From Clostridiales bacterium (GTDB lineage Bacteria; Bacillota; Clostridia; Christensenellales; UBA1750): DNA of 41,551 nt. The DNA is taken from NCBI GenBank assembly GCA_015056005.1, contig SVHB01000013.1:1-41551 (forward strand), read 5' to 3'. This document shows, piece by piece, positions 8,326 to 15,961 of this stretch (position 1 is its first letter; every line of letters begins with the position of its first letter). The position numbers were made by a program, and so were the translations under genes. The notes below the pieces were generated by a model, which saw only the letters and a list, made by a program, of their open reading frames with translations, did not search any database and was not told where the DNA came from.

Positions 8326-8355
8326 GGGCGGCAATGATCTTCTGCCGCCCTTTTT
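8326..8355 (+). terminator. Intercistronic terminator/attenuator between btuF and btuC
   Basis: GGGCGGCA (8326-8333) pairs with TGCCGCCC (8343-8350), followed by TTTTT. No promoter is evident between it and btuC, so partial read-through would give more binding protein than permease, or the stem protects the btuF transcript 3' end. Confidence 0.75.
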
Positions 8356-8383
8356 CCCATATTGTCCGTTTGGAGGATATATT

Positions 8384-9421
8384 TTGAAAAAAGCGCGTGT
8401 AAAAGAATACTTTACATTTCCTGAGCTGCTCTTGTTTTCCGCTGCAGCTTTGCTCACTTTAATAATCTGCGTCTGTCTGGGCAGCGTAAACATTCCGCTT
8501 TCAGATACCGTGCGCGTTATATGGTGTGCGATATGCCGTTTGCCGATGCCCGAGGGTATATCGGACACCATAATTTTATCAGTCCGACTGCCAAGAGTAT
8601 TGTGCGTAGCTTTGGTCGGCGCATCGCTTTCCCTTTGCGGCGCCGCTATGCAGGGGCTGTTAAAAAATCCGCTCGCCGATGGTTCCACCCTTGGCGTATC
8701 ATCGGGCGCATCCCTCGGCGCCGTGCTTGCCATCGCTTTTTCGATCACGATACCTGCCATCCCCTTTGCGGGTACGATGATCATGGCAATACTCTTTGCG
8801 TTCCTTTCCATGATGATAATCCTTTCCCTTGCATACAGGCTGGATTATTCGCTTTCCACAAACACCATAATCCTTATCGGCGTAATTTTCTCGATGTTCG
8901 TGTCGAGCATCACAAGCCTTGTTACCGCTTTTGCCTCCGACAAGGTCAAGAACATCACATTCTGGACCATGGGCAGCCTTCAGGGAACATCCTTCTTAAA
9001 CGCAGGGGTTCTGTTTGCTGCCCTGTTAATCTTTGGCGGCGCACTGCTTATCATGAGCCGTGAGCTCAACGCCTTTGCCATAGGCGAGGATAACGCAAGG
9101 AACATCGGCGTAAACGTAAGGCGGATAAAGCTTTGGGTACTGATCTGCGTTTCCGCGCTCATAGGCGTCTGCGTATCGATAGGCGGCTCGATCGGCTTTG
9201 TTGGCCTTGTAACCCCCCACATCATAAGATCGATAACCGGGCCCAATCACAAACGGCTGCTTCCCGCCTGCATGTTTGCGGGCTCGATATTTCTGATGCT
9301 TTGCGATCTGATCTCAAGAATACTTCTTAGCCCGATAGAGCTTCCAATCGGCGTAGTGACATCTTTTATCGGCTCTATTGTCTTTGTTTACATCTTCTAC
9401 TCAATCAGAAAGGCGAAATGA
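8384..9421 (+). CDS. btuC: Cobalamin ABC transporter permease
   Basis: Membrane subunit of the B12 importer, 345 aa, FecCD/BtuC family. About nine to ten hydrophobic helices are visible. Family marks include VRLPRVLCVALVGASLSLCG early, LKNPLADGSTLGVSSGAS, and GSIGFVGLVTPHIIRSITGP near the end. The start codon is TTG, set by TTGGAGGATAT 8 bases upstream; no in-frame ATG is well placed. Its stop overlaps the btuD start by four bases (ATGA), so the two are translationally coupled. Confidence 0.92.
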   Translation: MKKARVKEYFTFPELLLFSAAALLTLIICVCLGSVNIPLSDTVRVIWCAICRLPMPEGISDTIILSVRLPRVLCVALVGASLSLCGAAMQGLLKNPLADGSTLGVSSGASLGAVLAIAFSITIPAIPFAGTMIMAILFAFLSMMIILSLAYRLDYSLSTNTIILIGVIFSMFVSSITSLVTAFASDKVKNITFWTMGSLQGTSFLNAGVLFAALLIFGGALLIMSRELNAFAIGEDNARNIGVNVRRIKLWVLICVSALIGVCVSIGGSIGFVGLVTPHIIRSITGPNHKRLLPACMFAGSIFLMLCDLISRILLSPIELPIGVVTSFIGSIVFVYIFYSIRKAK

Positions 9422-10188
9422 TCATGCTGAGAGTCGATAACTTAAAGGTTTCTTTCGGTGAACTCAATATCGTAAACGGCGTAAGCTTTTCTGTTGAGCC
9501 CGGTCAGTGGATGATGATAGTCGGCCCCAACGGCGCGGGCAAATCCACTATCGTAAACGCGATCTCACAGGGCACGGCGTATACAGGCGATGTTTTCCTT
9601 GAAGGCAAAAACGTAAAGACCCTGCCCGCAAAAGAGCTTGCAAAAGCGCTCGGCGTTCTGAGCCAAAGCCATCAGGTAAGCTATTCCTTTTGCGTGGATG
9701 AAGTAGTGCGCCTTGGAAGATATGCCTATGCTCCCTCTGTTTTTTCCGTGAAAAAGGGCAGCGATGATGATATAATAGATAAGGCGCTCAAGGACACCGG
9801 CCTTTACGATATCCGCGGTCAGTCGGTGCTGACCTTGTCCGGCGGCGAGCTGCAGCGCACCTTCCTTGCCCAGCTCTTTGCACAGGATCCAAGGCTGCTC
9901 ATATTGGACGAGCCCACAAACCATCTTGACCTTGTATACCAGAAGCAGGTATTTGCGCTCATACAAAAATGGATCAAAGACACGGGCAGATGCGTGCTCT
10001 CGGTCGTGCACGATCTTTCCCTCGCAAAGGCATACGGCACCCACGCCGTGCTTTTAGATCACGGAAAGGTTTTTGCTTCAGGTAAGATCGATGAGGTGCT
10101 TACAAAGGATAACCTTGGCGCAGTATACCAAATGGATGTTTACGGCTGGATGCGGGACATGTACTCTGCCTGGCAGGAGGAAAAGTAA
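9418..10188 (+). CDS. btuD: Cobalamin ABC transporter ATP-binding protein
   Basis: ATPase subunit of the importer, 256 aa. Walker A is GPNGAGKST (36-44), the ABC signature LSGGELQ (140-146), Walker B LLILDEP with D164/E165, and the switch histidine lies in VVHDLS. All are intact, so it should be active. It overlaps btuC by four bases and cobT begins immediately after its stop. The start could also be the ATG two codons later. Confidence 0.93.
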   Translation: MIMLRVDNLKVSFGELNIVNGVSFSVEPGQWMMIVGPNGAGKSTIVNAISQGTAYTGDVFLEGKNVKTLPAKELAKALGVLSQSHQVSYSFCVDEVVRLGRYAYAPSVFSVKKGSDDDIIDKALKDTGLYDIRGQSVLTLSGGELQRTFLAQLFAQDPRLLILDEPTNHLDLVYQKQVFALIQKWIKDTGRCVLSVVHDLSLAKAYGTHAVLLDHGKVFASGKIDEVLTKDNLGAVYQMDVYGWMRDMYSAWQEEK

Positions 10189-11247
10189 ATGCAGTTTTCT
10201 TTGGATGAAATGAACGCAAAGGCGCGTTCTTTTGATAAAAGCGCATATGAAAGAGCAAACAAAAGATGGGCAAGCATAGCCAAGCCCCTTGGCAGCCTTG
10301 GCATTTTTGAGGAAACGATATCGCGTATAGCCGGTATGAAGGGAAGCGAGAAGTATTCCCTAAAAAACAGGCGGGTGCTGGTTATGTGCGCCGATAACGG
10401 AGTAGTTGCTCAGGGCGTTACCCAAACCGGGCAGGAGGTCACCGCCATCGTTGCAGGCAATATGACAAAAGCAATGTCCAGCGTATGCAAAATGGCGAAA
10501 GTCGCTTCGGCTCAGGTAACCCCCATTGATATCGGCATGATAAAAAGGGTCGAAGGCACAGTCGATATGCACATTCAGGATGGTACGAACGACTTTACAT
10601 TGGGTCCTGCAATGACGCGCGCCGATGCATTGCTTGCAATAAATCACGGTATCGAAATGGTAAGGCGCTGCGCAGAAAGCGGCTGCGACATTATAGTTAC
10701 AGGTGAAATGGGAATAGGGAACACCACCACATCTTCCGCGCTCGCTTCCGTGCTCCTTGGTCTTTCCGTTGAAGAAGTCACGGGAAGAGGCGCAGGGCTT
10801 TCAAGCGAAGGTCTTGTAAGGAAAATAAACGCCATCAAAAAAGGCATTGAAGTAAATGCGCCCAATAAAAACGATGCATTGGATGTTCTTCACAAGCTGG
10901 GCGGCTTTGACATCGCCGGCATGGCGGGCATATTCATCGGCGGCGCGATATACGGGATCCCGATAATCATCGACGGACTCATAAGCTCCGTTGCGGCGCT
11001 GGTCGCGGGCAGGCTTTGCCCTGCGTCGAGGGATTTCATGCTGGCGAGCCACACCTCCACCGAGCCTGCCGCAATGATGATACTTGACGAGCTCAAAGTA
11101 TCGCCCGTGATCTTTGCGGGCATGCACCTTGGCGAGGGTACGGGGGGAGTTTGTCTTCTGCCCCTCATCGACATGGTGCTTTCAGTCTACGACACCATGA
11201 GCACATTTAACGACATAAACATCGATGCATACACTCCACAGGTTTAG
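10189..11247 (+). CDS. cobT: Nicotinate-nucleotide:dimethylbenzimidazole phosphoribosyltransferase
   Basis: Activates the lower-ligand base by transferring phosphoribose from nicotinate mononucleotide, giving alpha-ribazole phosphate for the nucleotide loop of cobalamin. At 352 aa it has the usual length. Diagnostic stretches are KPLGSLGIFEETISRIAG, VMCADNGVVAQGVTQTGQ, GEMGIGNTTTSSA and HLGEGTGG with E316 at the place of the Salmonella general base E317. Start ATG is behind AGGAGG. In many anaerobes the base may be something other than dimethylbenzimidazole; the sequence does not decide which. Confidence 0.95.
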   Translation: MQFSLDEMNAKARSFDKSAYERANKRWASIAKPLGSLGIFEETISRIAGMKGSEKYSLKNRRVLVMCADNGVVAQGVTQTGQEVTAIVAGNMTKAMSSVCKMAKVASAQVTPIDIGMIKRVEGTVDMHIQDGTNDFTLGPAMTRADALLAINHGIEMVRRCAESGCDIIVTGEMGIGNTTTSSALASVLLGLSVEEVTGRGAGLSSEGLVRKINAIKKGIEVNAPNKNDALDVLHKLGGFDIAGMAGIFIGGAIYGIPIIIDGLISSVAALVAGRLCPASRDFMLASHTSTEPAAMMILDELKVSPVIFAGMHLGEGTGGVCLLPLIDMVLSVYDTMSTFNDINIDAYTPQV

Positions 11248-11256
11248 GAGGACAAT

Positions 11257-11778
11257 ATGAACATACTTCTGACCGGCGGTTCCGCCAACGGCAAAAGCAC
11301 GTATGCCGAGAGCATATGCGTACGCCTGCCGGGGCCAAGGTACTATATCGCCGCAATGCGCCCCTACGGCTCGGAGAGCCAAAAGAAAATCGAGCGCCAC
11401 AGGATAATGCGAGCGGACAAAGGTTTTGAGACCTTTGAAAGATATACCGATCTTAAAGGTCTTGTTTTGCCCGAAAAGGGCACGGTTTTGCTTGAGTGCA
11501 TGTGCAACCTGACCGCAAACGAGATGTTCGACGATCTTGGAAATATGCGCGATCCATCTTCGGACATAATCGAGGGCATTGAAAATCTAAAAAAGCAAAG
11601 CCGCGATCTGATCGTTGTCACAAACGACGTCGGCGGCGATATTTACGGATATTCTGACAGCACTATGGAATACATGCGCATCTTGGGCAAGCTCAACGCT
11701 TACCTTGCAAAGGATTTTGATACCGTCATAGAAGTGGTCGCAGGCATACCTCTGCCCGTAAAGGGGGAAATCATATGA
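11257..11778 (+). CDS. cobU: Adenosylcobinamide kinase / adenosylcobinamide-phosphate guanylyltransferase
   Basis: Bifunctional enzyme that phosphorylates adenosylcobinamide and then attaches GMP. The 173-aa protein carries the P-loop GGSANGKS (7-14), ERHR with H48 where the guanylylated histidine H46 of Salmonella CobU lies, and a C-terminal VTNDVG...VVAGIPLPVKG. The family normally has NEVG; here it is NDVG followed by GGDIYGYSD, and the usual R-D-x-x-G-R stretch is altered, so the C-terminal half is more divergent than the N-terminal half. AGGAGG precedes the start; it overlaps cobS by four bases. A second short homologue lies after cobS. Confidence 0.85.
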   Translation: MNILLTGGSANGKSTYAESICVRLPGPRYYIAAMRPYGSESQKKIERHRIMRADKGFETFERYTDLKGLVLPEKGTVLLECMCNLTANEMFDDLGNMRDPSSDIIEGIENLKKQSRDLIVVTNDVGGDIYGYSDSTMEYMRILGKLNAYLAKDFDTVIEVVAGIPLPVKGEII

Positions 11779-12548
11779 AGGACGTTTTCCGCTCGATATC
11801 GATGGCGTTTTCAATGTTCTCAGTTATCCCAATGCCCATGATCGAATGGAAGCAGGAGAACATGAAATACATGCTTTCCGCTTTCCCGCTTGTGGGTGCG
11901 GTGATCGGCATCGCGCTTTTTATCTGGAGCCATATCTGCGCGCGGCTCAACTTAGGTCAGCTTCTCTTTGCCGCCGGGCTCACCCTTATCCCCATGGGTA
12001 TTTCGGGCGGCATACACATGGATGGCTTCTGTGATACCTGCGACGCACTGGGAAGCCATGCTTCTCCCGAAAAAAAGCGTCTGATCCTAAAGGATTCCAA
12101 CGCGGGTGCTTTTGCGGTGATCTCCTTTGGCGCATATCTCATTGCATATTTCGCGCTTGCGTCCGAGATCGAACCTTCTTCAAATGCGATGCTGCTTTGC
12201 TGCCTTATCCCCTTCATCTCAAGGTGTATGTCGGGCTTTACGGGGCTCACCTTCCCCTCCTCCGTATCCGAGGGTCTACTCAAGACCTTCACGGGAGCTG
12301 CTTCCAAGGCGGCGCTGGTCATCGTGCTCGTGCTTTTTGCGCTTTCGATATCCTTTGCCTGCCTTATATCGCTCTTGGCAGGGCTCCTGATGCTTTTGGG
12401 CGCGGTATTATTTGCACTTTATATTTATTTTATGTCGAGAAAGCAGTTCGGCGGCATGTCGGGCGACATTTCCGGCTATCTTTTACAGATGACCGAGCTT
12501 ATTTTACTTGCAATCATCGTATTTACCGTAAAGGCGGTGGGTTTATGA
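11775..12548 (+). CDS. cobS: Adenosylcobinamide-GDP ribazoletransferase (cobalamin synthase)
   Basis: Integral membrane enzyme joining adenosylcobinamide-GDP to alpha-ribazole (phosphate), the last assembly step. The 257-aa protein has six or so hydrophobic segments and the family motif GGIHMDGFCDTCDALGS (78-94), whose acidic residues bind Mg, followed by KDSNAGAFAV. Start overlaps the cobU stop (ATGA) and its own stop overlaps the next start in the same way, so cobU, cobS and the short cobU-like gene are translationally coupled. Confidence 0.93.
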   Translation: MKDVFRSISMAFSMFSVIPMPMIEWKQENMKYMLSAFPLVGAVIGIALFIWSHICARLNLGQLLFAAGLTLIPMGISGGIHMDGFCDTCDALGSHASPEKKRLILKDSNAGAFAVISFGAYLIAYFALASEIEPSSNAMLLCCLIPFISRCMSGFTGLTFPSSVSEGLLKTFTGAASKAALVIVLVLFALSISFACLISLLAGLLMLLGAVLFALYIYFMSRKQFGGMSGDISGYLLQMTELILLAIIVFTVKAVGL

Positions 12549-12889
12549 TACTTATAATCGGTTCAGAGGCCTCAGGCAAGAGGACCTATGCAAAATCCCT
12601 TGGCTACAAAGAAAGCGACATGGCAAAGGCGGTCATTGACGATCGCCCTGTCATTTACGCTCTGCATGAGCTCGTGCAGAAGGACATCGAAAACGCGCCC
12701 GCTCTTTTGGATGAGCTCATAAAAAAGGAAGTCGTTATCTGCAACGAGGTCGGCAGCGGCGTTATCCCCATAAACAAGGAAGATCGCTTGGGCCGCGAGG
12801 CTACGGGCAGGCTTTGCGTGCAGCTTGCAATGCGCGCCGAAAAGGTCGTTCGCATGGTTAGCGGAATCCCCAATGTCATAAAAGGTTAG
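12545..12889 (+). CDS. Short CobU-like P-loop protein
   Basis: A 114-aa protein, about two thirds of normal CobU length. It has the CobU-type P-loop GSEASGKRT (6-14) and a well-conserved CobU C-terminus: ICNEVGSGVIPINKEDRLGR then GRLCVQLAMRAEKVVRMVSGIP. What is missing is the region between, including the histidine that accepts GMP. It therefore might keep a kinase-like or nucleotide-binding role but should not do the guanylyl transfer by the known mechanism. Starts inside the cobS stop (ATGA) and is followed directly by the phosphatase gene. It may complement the divergent C-terminal half of the full-length CobU. Family assignment is firm, function inferred. Confidence 0.8.
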   Translation: MILIIGSEASGKRTYAKSLGYKESDMAKAVIDDRPVIYALHELVQKDIENAPALLDELIKKEVVICNEVGSGVIPINKEDRLGREATGRLCVQLAMRAEKVVRMVSGIPNVIKG

Positions 12890-12891
12890 CT

Positions 12892-13494
12892 ATGGATATT
12901 ATTTTCATTCGTCACGGACAGACTGCCGGCAACGCGCTGCGCCGCTATATCGGCAGCACCGACGAGCCGCTTTCCAAGATCGGTCAGGTGGCGCTCAAGT
13001 CCATTCCGCCCTTTGAGCGTATCAAAAAGGTTTACGTAAGCCCGCTTGTCCGCGCTCGGCAGACGGCGCTGCATTTGTTTCCCAATGCAGCGCAGATCGT
13101 TGTTCCCGAGCTGCGCGAAACCGATTTCGGTGATTTTGAGAACCGCTCGGCCGATGACATGGCAGACGATCCCGATTACCGCGCTTGGGTGGATGCGCTT
13201 TGTGAAACTCCCTGCCCGAACGGCGATGATCCCGCGCTGGTAAAAGCCCGCGTTTGCGCCTCTGTTCGTGCAATCGTCTTAACCGCTTATGAAATGGGCG
13301 AAGAGCTTATCATCATCGTTGCTCACGGCGGCACGATAATGTCCGCAATGGAGCGCTTTTCTGTGCCCGCCCGCGGCTTTTATGATTATTCGGTCAGGAA
13401 CCTTGGTGGGTACAGGGTGCATATATCTATAGAAAACTCAGCGCCCGTATTCACCGATGCGATAAGCTTTACCGATATTTCGACTGTGCTTTGA
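12892..13494 (+). CDS. cobC: Histidine phosphatase, CobC-like (alpha-ribazole phosphatase)
   Basis: Phosphoglycerate-mutase-fold phosphatase of 200 aa, presumed to remove phosphate from alpha-ribazole 5'-phosphate or the cobalamin phosphate. The catalytic FIRHGQT has H8; VYVSPLVRARQTA, the acidic RETDFGDFENRS and the second histidine in VAHGGTIMSAM complete the active site. The branch is broad and includes many phosphatases, so the assignment relies on its place between cob genes. Two bases separate it from the preceding stop. Confidence 0.82.
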   Translation: MDIIFIRHGQTAGNALRRYIGSTDEPLSKIGQVALKSIPPFERIKKVYVSPLVRARQTALHLFPNAAQIVVPELRETDFGDFENRSADDMADDPDYRAWVDALCETPCPNGDDPALVKARVCASVRAIVLTAYEMGEELIIIVAHGGTIMSAMERFSVPARGFYDYSVRNLGGYRVHISIENSAPVFTDAISFTDISTVL

Positions 13495-13503
13495 GGTAAA
13501 AAC

Positions 13504-14031
13504 ATGGAAAAGGGACTCATACACGTATATTACGGCAGCGGCAAGGGCAAGACGACCGCCGCCTTGGGTTTGGTGCTTCGCGCGCTCGGCTACAACAAAA
13601 AAGTTGTTTTTCTGCAATTCTTAAAAAACACGCCCTGCGGCGAGATCGAAACCCTTTCAAAGTTTGAAAACGTTACGATACTTCGCGGCAAGGCGAGCGA
13701 TAAGATGTTTCAGGCTATGGGAGATTATGAACGAGAGCTCACAACGCGCATCCATAACGAGAACCTGAAGCTCGCGCATCAGGCCGTGTTTTCCGGCAGC
13801 TGCGACATGCTGGTGCTCGACGAGGCTCTGGACGCCGTTTATCTCGGTCTTGCAGACAACGACCTTCTTTTTGATATCATAAAAAATAAGCCCGATAATC
13901 TCGAGCTCGTTATCACAGGTCATAAAAAGATCGACGATATCTTTAATAAAGCCGATTATATCACCGAAATGGTAAAACACCGCCACCCCTTCGACCGCGG
14001 CATCTCAGCAAGAGAGGGCGTGGAGTATTAG
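13504..14031 (+). CDS. cobA: Corrinoid adenosyltransferase, CobA/BtuR type
   Basis: Transfers the 5'-deoxyadenosyl group of ATP to the cobalt of corrinoids, producing the substrate for CobU. The 175-aa protein has the CobA/CobO/BtuR P-loop YGSGKGKTTAALG (P-loop 11-18), VVFLQFLKN, MLVLDEALDAVYLGL, and a C-terminal ELVITGH and HPFDRGISAREGVEY. Start ATG follows GAGGTAAAAAC. Last gene of the riboswitch operon. Confidence 0.94.
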   Translation: MEKGLIHVYYGSGKGKTTAALGLVLRALGYNKKVVFLQFLKNTPCGEIETLSKFENVTILRGKASDKMFQAMGDYERELTTRIHNENLKLAHQAVFSGSCDMLVLDEALDAVYLGLADNDLLFDIIKNKPDNLELVITGHKKIDDIFNKADYITEMVKHRHPFDRGISAREGVEY

Positions 14032-14055
14032 GGGGAGGGGGGTACGTTCGAGATG

Positions 14056-14110
14056 GCTGCGCCCTCTCGAGCTCTGGGCCCAAGGGTTTGCAGCCCTTGG
14101 ATCCCGCAGC
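14056..14110. repeat. Branched inverted-repeat element
   Basis: An outer stem GCTGCG (14056-14061)/CGCAGC (14105-14110) encloses a perfect hairpin CCAAGGG (14080-14086)/CCCTTGG (14094-14100) and a weaker GCCC/GGGC arm, giving a possible three-way junction. It starts 25 bases after the cobA stop. Similar CCAAGGG-type palindromes recur in intergenic DNA of gut Clostridia, from memory; copy number could not be tested here. Confidence 0.5.
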
Positions 14111-14141
14111 ATTGATATTCAGTAATTTCATACTGTAGCTT

Positions 14142-14172
14142 ACGCGTTGCCCGGAAACGATGGGCAACGCGT
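14142..14172. terminator. Perfect 11-bp hairpin, possible end of cob operon
   Basis: ACGCGTTGCCC (14142-14152) pairs with GGGCAACGCGT (14162-14172) around a 9-base loop. A short TTTT follows after six bases. It is the best terminator candidate for the cobalamin operon, but is not a textbook one. Confidence 0.45.
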
Positions 14173-14254
14173 GATTGCTTTTAAAGTGATTTATATGAAA
14201 GCGATTAAGGGCTTTTTAGCCTTCTATTTTGATAAAGACAGTGGTGGTTTAAAG

Positions 14255-14415
14255 CCTCCCTCCACGAGGGAGGTGGCAGCCGTTAGGCTGACGGAAGGAG
14301 TCATAACAAGTAACCAAAACATGCGCGCAGCGCATACTTCACGTCCCGAAGGGACACTTAACTCTTCATGCGGCGCAAGCCGCACTTAACTTCGGTCGTG
14401 CCCTCGCACGACCGA
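14255..14415. repeat. Array of stacked hairpins (intergenic repeat element)
   Basis: Six perfect stem-loops follow one another: CCTCCCTC/GAGGGAGG (14255-14273), CAGCC/GGCTG (14277-14290), ATGCGC/GCGCAT (14321-14335), GTCCC/GGGAC (14343-14355), TGCGGC/GCCGCA with a GCAA loop (14369-14384), and TCGGTCGTGC/GCACGACCGA (14392-14415). The linkers share ACTTAACT/ACTTCAC motifs, so the units look related. The last hairpin lies inside the 3' end of the minus-strand 304-aa gene. No coding potential is seen from 14032 to 14385. Confidence 0.75.
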
Positions 14416-15300
14416 CATGGGTATATGCTCTATCAAGGACGGATCAAGCGCAGGCAATTCGCAGTCATAGACAATTTTCTTCATCGCCTTCAGCCGCTTT
14501 GTTATTTCCCTATCGACATGCTTTGTGTTTTCATACTCTTCGGGAGATACATACCTATAGCTCGCATTATAGGATTCCTGAGGCTGTCCCTCTGCCTTAT
14601 AAAAATAAGCTATGCCCTTGGGCAGCACGGTTTTTGGTATGAATGATATTTTGCCCAGCGCCGATGCAATATACACGCAGGACATATTTATCATATGCAT
14701 TTCTGCATCCAAAAGGATATCCGCCATCCTTTCTCCCACAACGTCCATTGCGCCGATGGGGTCACAGTTCAAAAGTTCATCATCGGCATATGTAACGAGT
14801 CTTCTTGCGATAGGACCTGCTTTAAGCCCCTTCATCGCTTCCTCAATTTTGCGCCTTTTCCAATCATCGCTCGTGTTTGTGATATCGGCCGACGCCGCTG
14901 TCAGGGTAAGATCCAGTGCTGTCGAATAGTCAATATTAAACAGGTGGGCATAAACGAATCGATGATATTCCTCGTCGCTGCCCTTCTCAGCAAGAAAGCA
15001 TACAAGCCAGTATTTTTGATCAAGGTTCAGCTTTTCGCTTGCCAAAAGGCTTTTTACTCTTTCCATATACTCGCTTTCAAGCATATATTCGCTGAAAAAA
15101 GCTGTCATTCCCGCTGCAAGCTTTCCAAGCTCCCATCCGCATTGGCGGGTCTCCATCCCGTTGGGCAGCAGCTTCCCGAATGTAAGGTCCATGATCGCAA
15201 GCGCTGCGCTGCCGACGCTTTCATAATTCTTTGCAAAGCCGATGATCTGATCTCTAAAGGAAATAACTTCACTCAGTTCATTTTGAGTTAGCAGGACCAT
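14386..15300 (-). CDS. Hypothetical protein of unknown family
   Basis: A 304-aa soluble, largely helical protein with no signal peptide or membrane helix. I recognise no domain. It contains three-Cys-poor helical stretches such as LTLTAASADITN and a LDAEMHMINMSC segment, and a Tyr-rich part near YRYVSPEEYENTKHVD. The start is the ATG behind GGGAGGAAAAAT. It follows the GNAT gene by 12 bases and is probably co-transcribed with it. The last dozen residues (HIPMSVVRGHDRS) are encoded by the terminal hairpin of the repeat array, so the native C-terminus may have been replaced by repeat insertion. Confidence 0.6.
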   Translation of the reverse strand: MVLLTQNELSEVISFRDQIIGFAKNYESVGSAALAIMDLTFGKLLPNGMETRQCGWELGKLAAGMTAFFSEYMLESEYMERVKSLLASEKLNLDQKYWLVCFLAEKGSDEEYHRFVYAHLFNIDYSTALDLTLTAASADITNTSDDWKRRKIEEAMKGLKAGPIARRLVTYADDELLNCDPIGAMDVVGERMADILLDAEMHMINMSCVYIASALGKISFIPKTVLPKGIAYFYKAEGQPQESYNASYRYVSPEEYENTKHVDREITKRLKAMKKIVYDCELPALDPSLIEHIPMSVVRGHDRS

Positions 15301-15312
15301 ATTTTTCCTCCC

Positions 15313-15840
15313 TCAGCCGATCTTTCCCTGAGTACTGCTTCCGACCGTTCTCCAGAATTCGGAAAACTCTTTTCTCGTTACATCTCCGCCGAACGACATT
15401 ATTTCATAATCGTCGCCATGCCAATGATATTTGACCTGAGTTTCCTCATAGCCGTTTCTTATATAAAACTCTTTGCGCTTTATCCTTTGCCCGCGGTTAT
15501 CGCAATCCGTGTCCGCGCTTTCGATATCGACTATAACGCGCATGCCCTTTTCTGCCTTATGGATGCAATCGAGTATCCTGCTGCCATAGCCCTTATCGCG
15601 CAGATGCTCTTTAACAGCAAAATAGATTATATGCGATATGCTGCCCACATCCAGAAGGCAGGCAAAGCCGATGAACACATCCTCATCCCAATACGAAAGC
15701 ACTTTGCAAAGACCGCTTGTATCCTTCAGCATATCGTCAAACTCTCTGCGCTCGTTTTGGGGAAAGGAGCGTTCATAAAGAGCTTTTACCTCGCCCAGCT
15801 CACTTGATGTAAAATCGACATTCTTATATTTAAGCATCAT
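15313..15840 (-). CDS. GNAT-family N-acetyltransferase
   Basis: A 175-aa protein with the acetyl-CoA-binding fold: a beta strand IIYFAVKEHLRDKGYGSRIL carries the motif A with R/Q-x-x-G-x-G (here RDKGYGS), then VDIESAD and FYIRNGYEET, as in many GNAT enzymes that modify amines. The substrate cannot be inferred. Two adjacent ATG codons (15840 and 15837) follow AAGAAGG; the first is used. First gene of a two-gene minus-strand unit with the 304-aa unknown gene, and divergent from the TIM-barrel isomerase. Confidence 0.82.
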   Translation of the reverse strand: MMLKYKNVDFTSSELGEVKALYERSFPQNERREFDDMLKDTSGLCKVLSYWDEDVFIGFACLLDVGSISHIIYFAVKEHLRDKGYGSRILDCIHKAEKGMRVIVDIESADTDCDNRGQRIKRKEFYIRNGYEETQVKYHWHGDDYEIMSFGGDVTRKEFSEFWRTVGSSTQGKIG

Positions 15841-15894
15841 TTCAACCTTCTTTTTATCAGTATATTCCTTTTAAGCGGATATGTCAAAGCAGGC

Positions 15895-15923
15895 TTGACC
15901 GAGCATTGTTATGAGTGTAAAAT
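15895..15923 (+). promoter_or_regulatory. Promoter of the TIM-barrel isomerase gene
   Basis: TTGACC (15895-15900), 17-base spacer, TAAAAT (15918-15923), 38 bases before the start codon. Confidence 0.7.
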
Positions 15924-15961
15924 AAGCTAAACAACAAAAATCATATAGTGAGGTGCATATC

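Noticed and set aside
14147-14389. 80-codon plus-strand frame in the hairpin region
   Set aside because: It is read through inverted repeats, has no ribosome binding site and no protein-like composition.
14255-14415. CRISPR array
   Set aside because: The units differ in stem sequence and have no constant 25-40 bp repeat or uniform spacers; they are hairpins with short common linkers.
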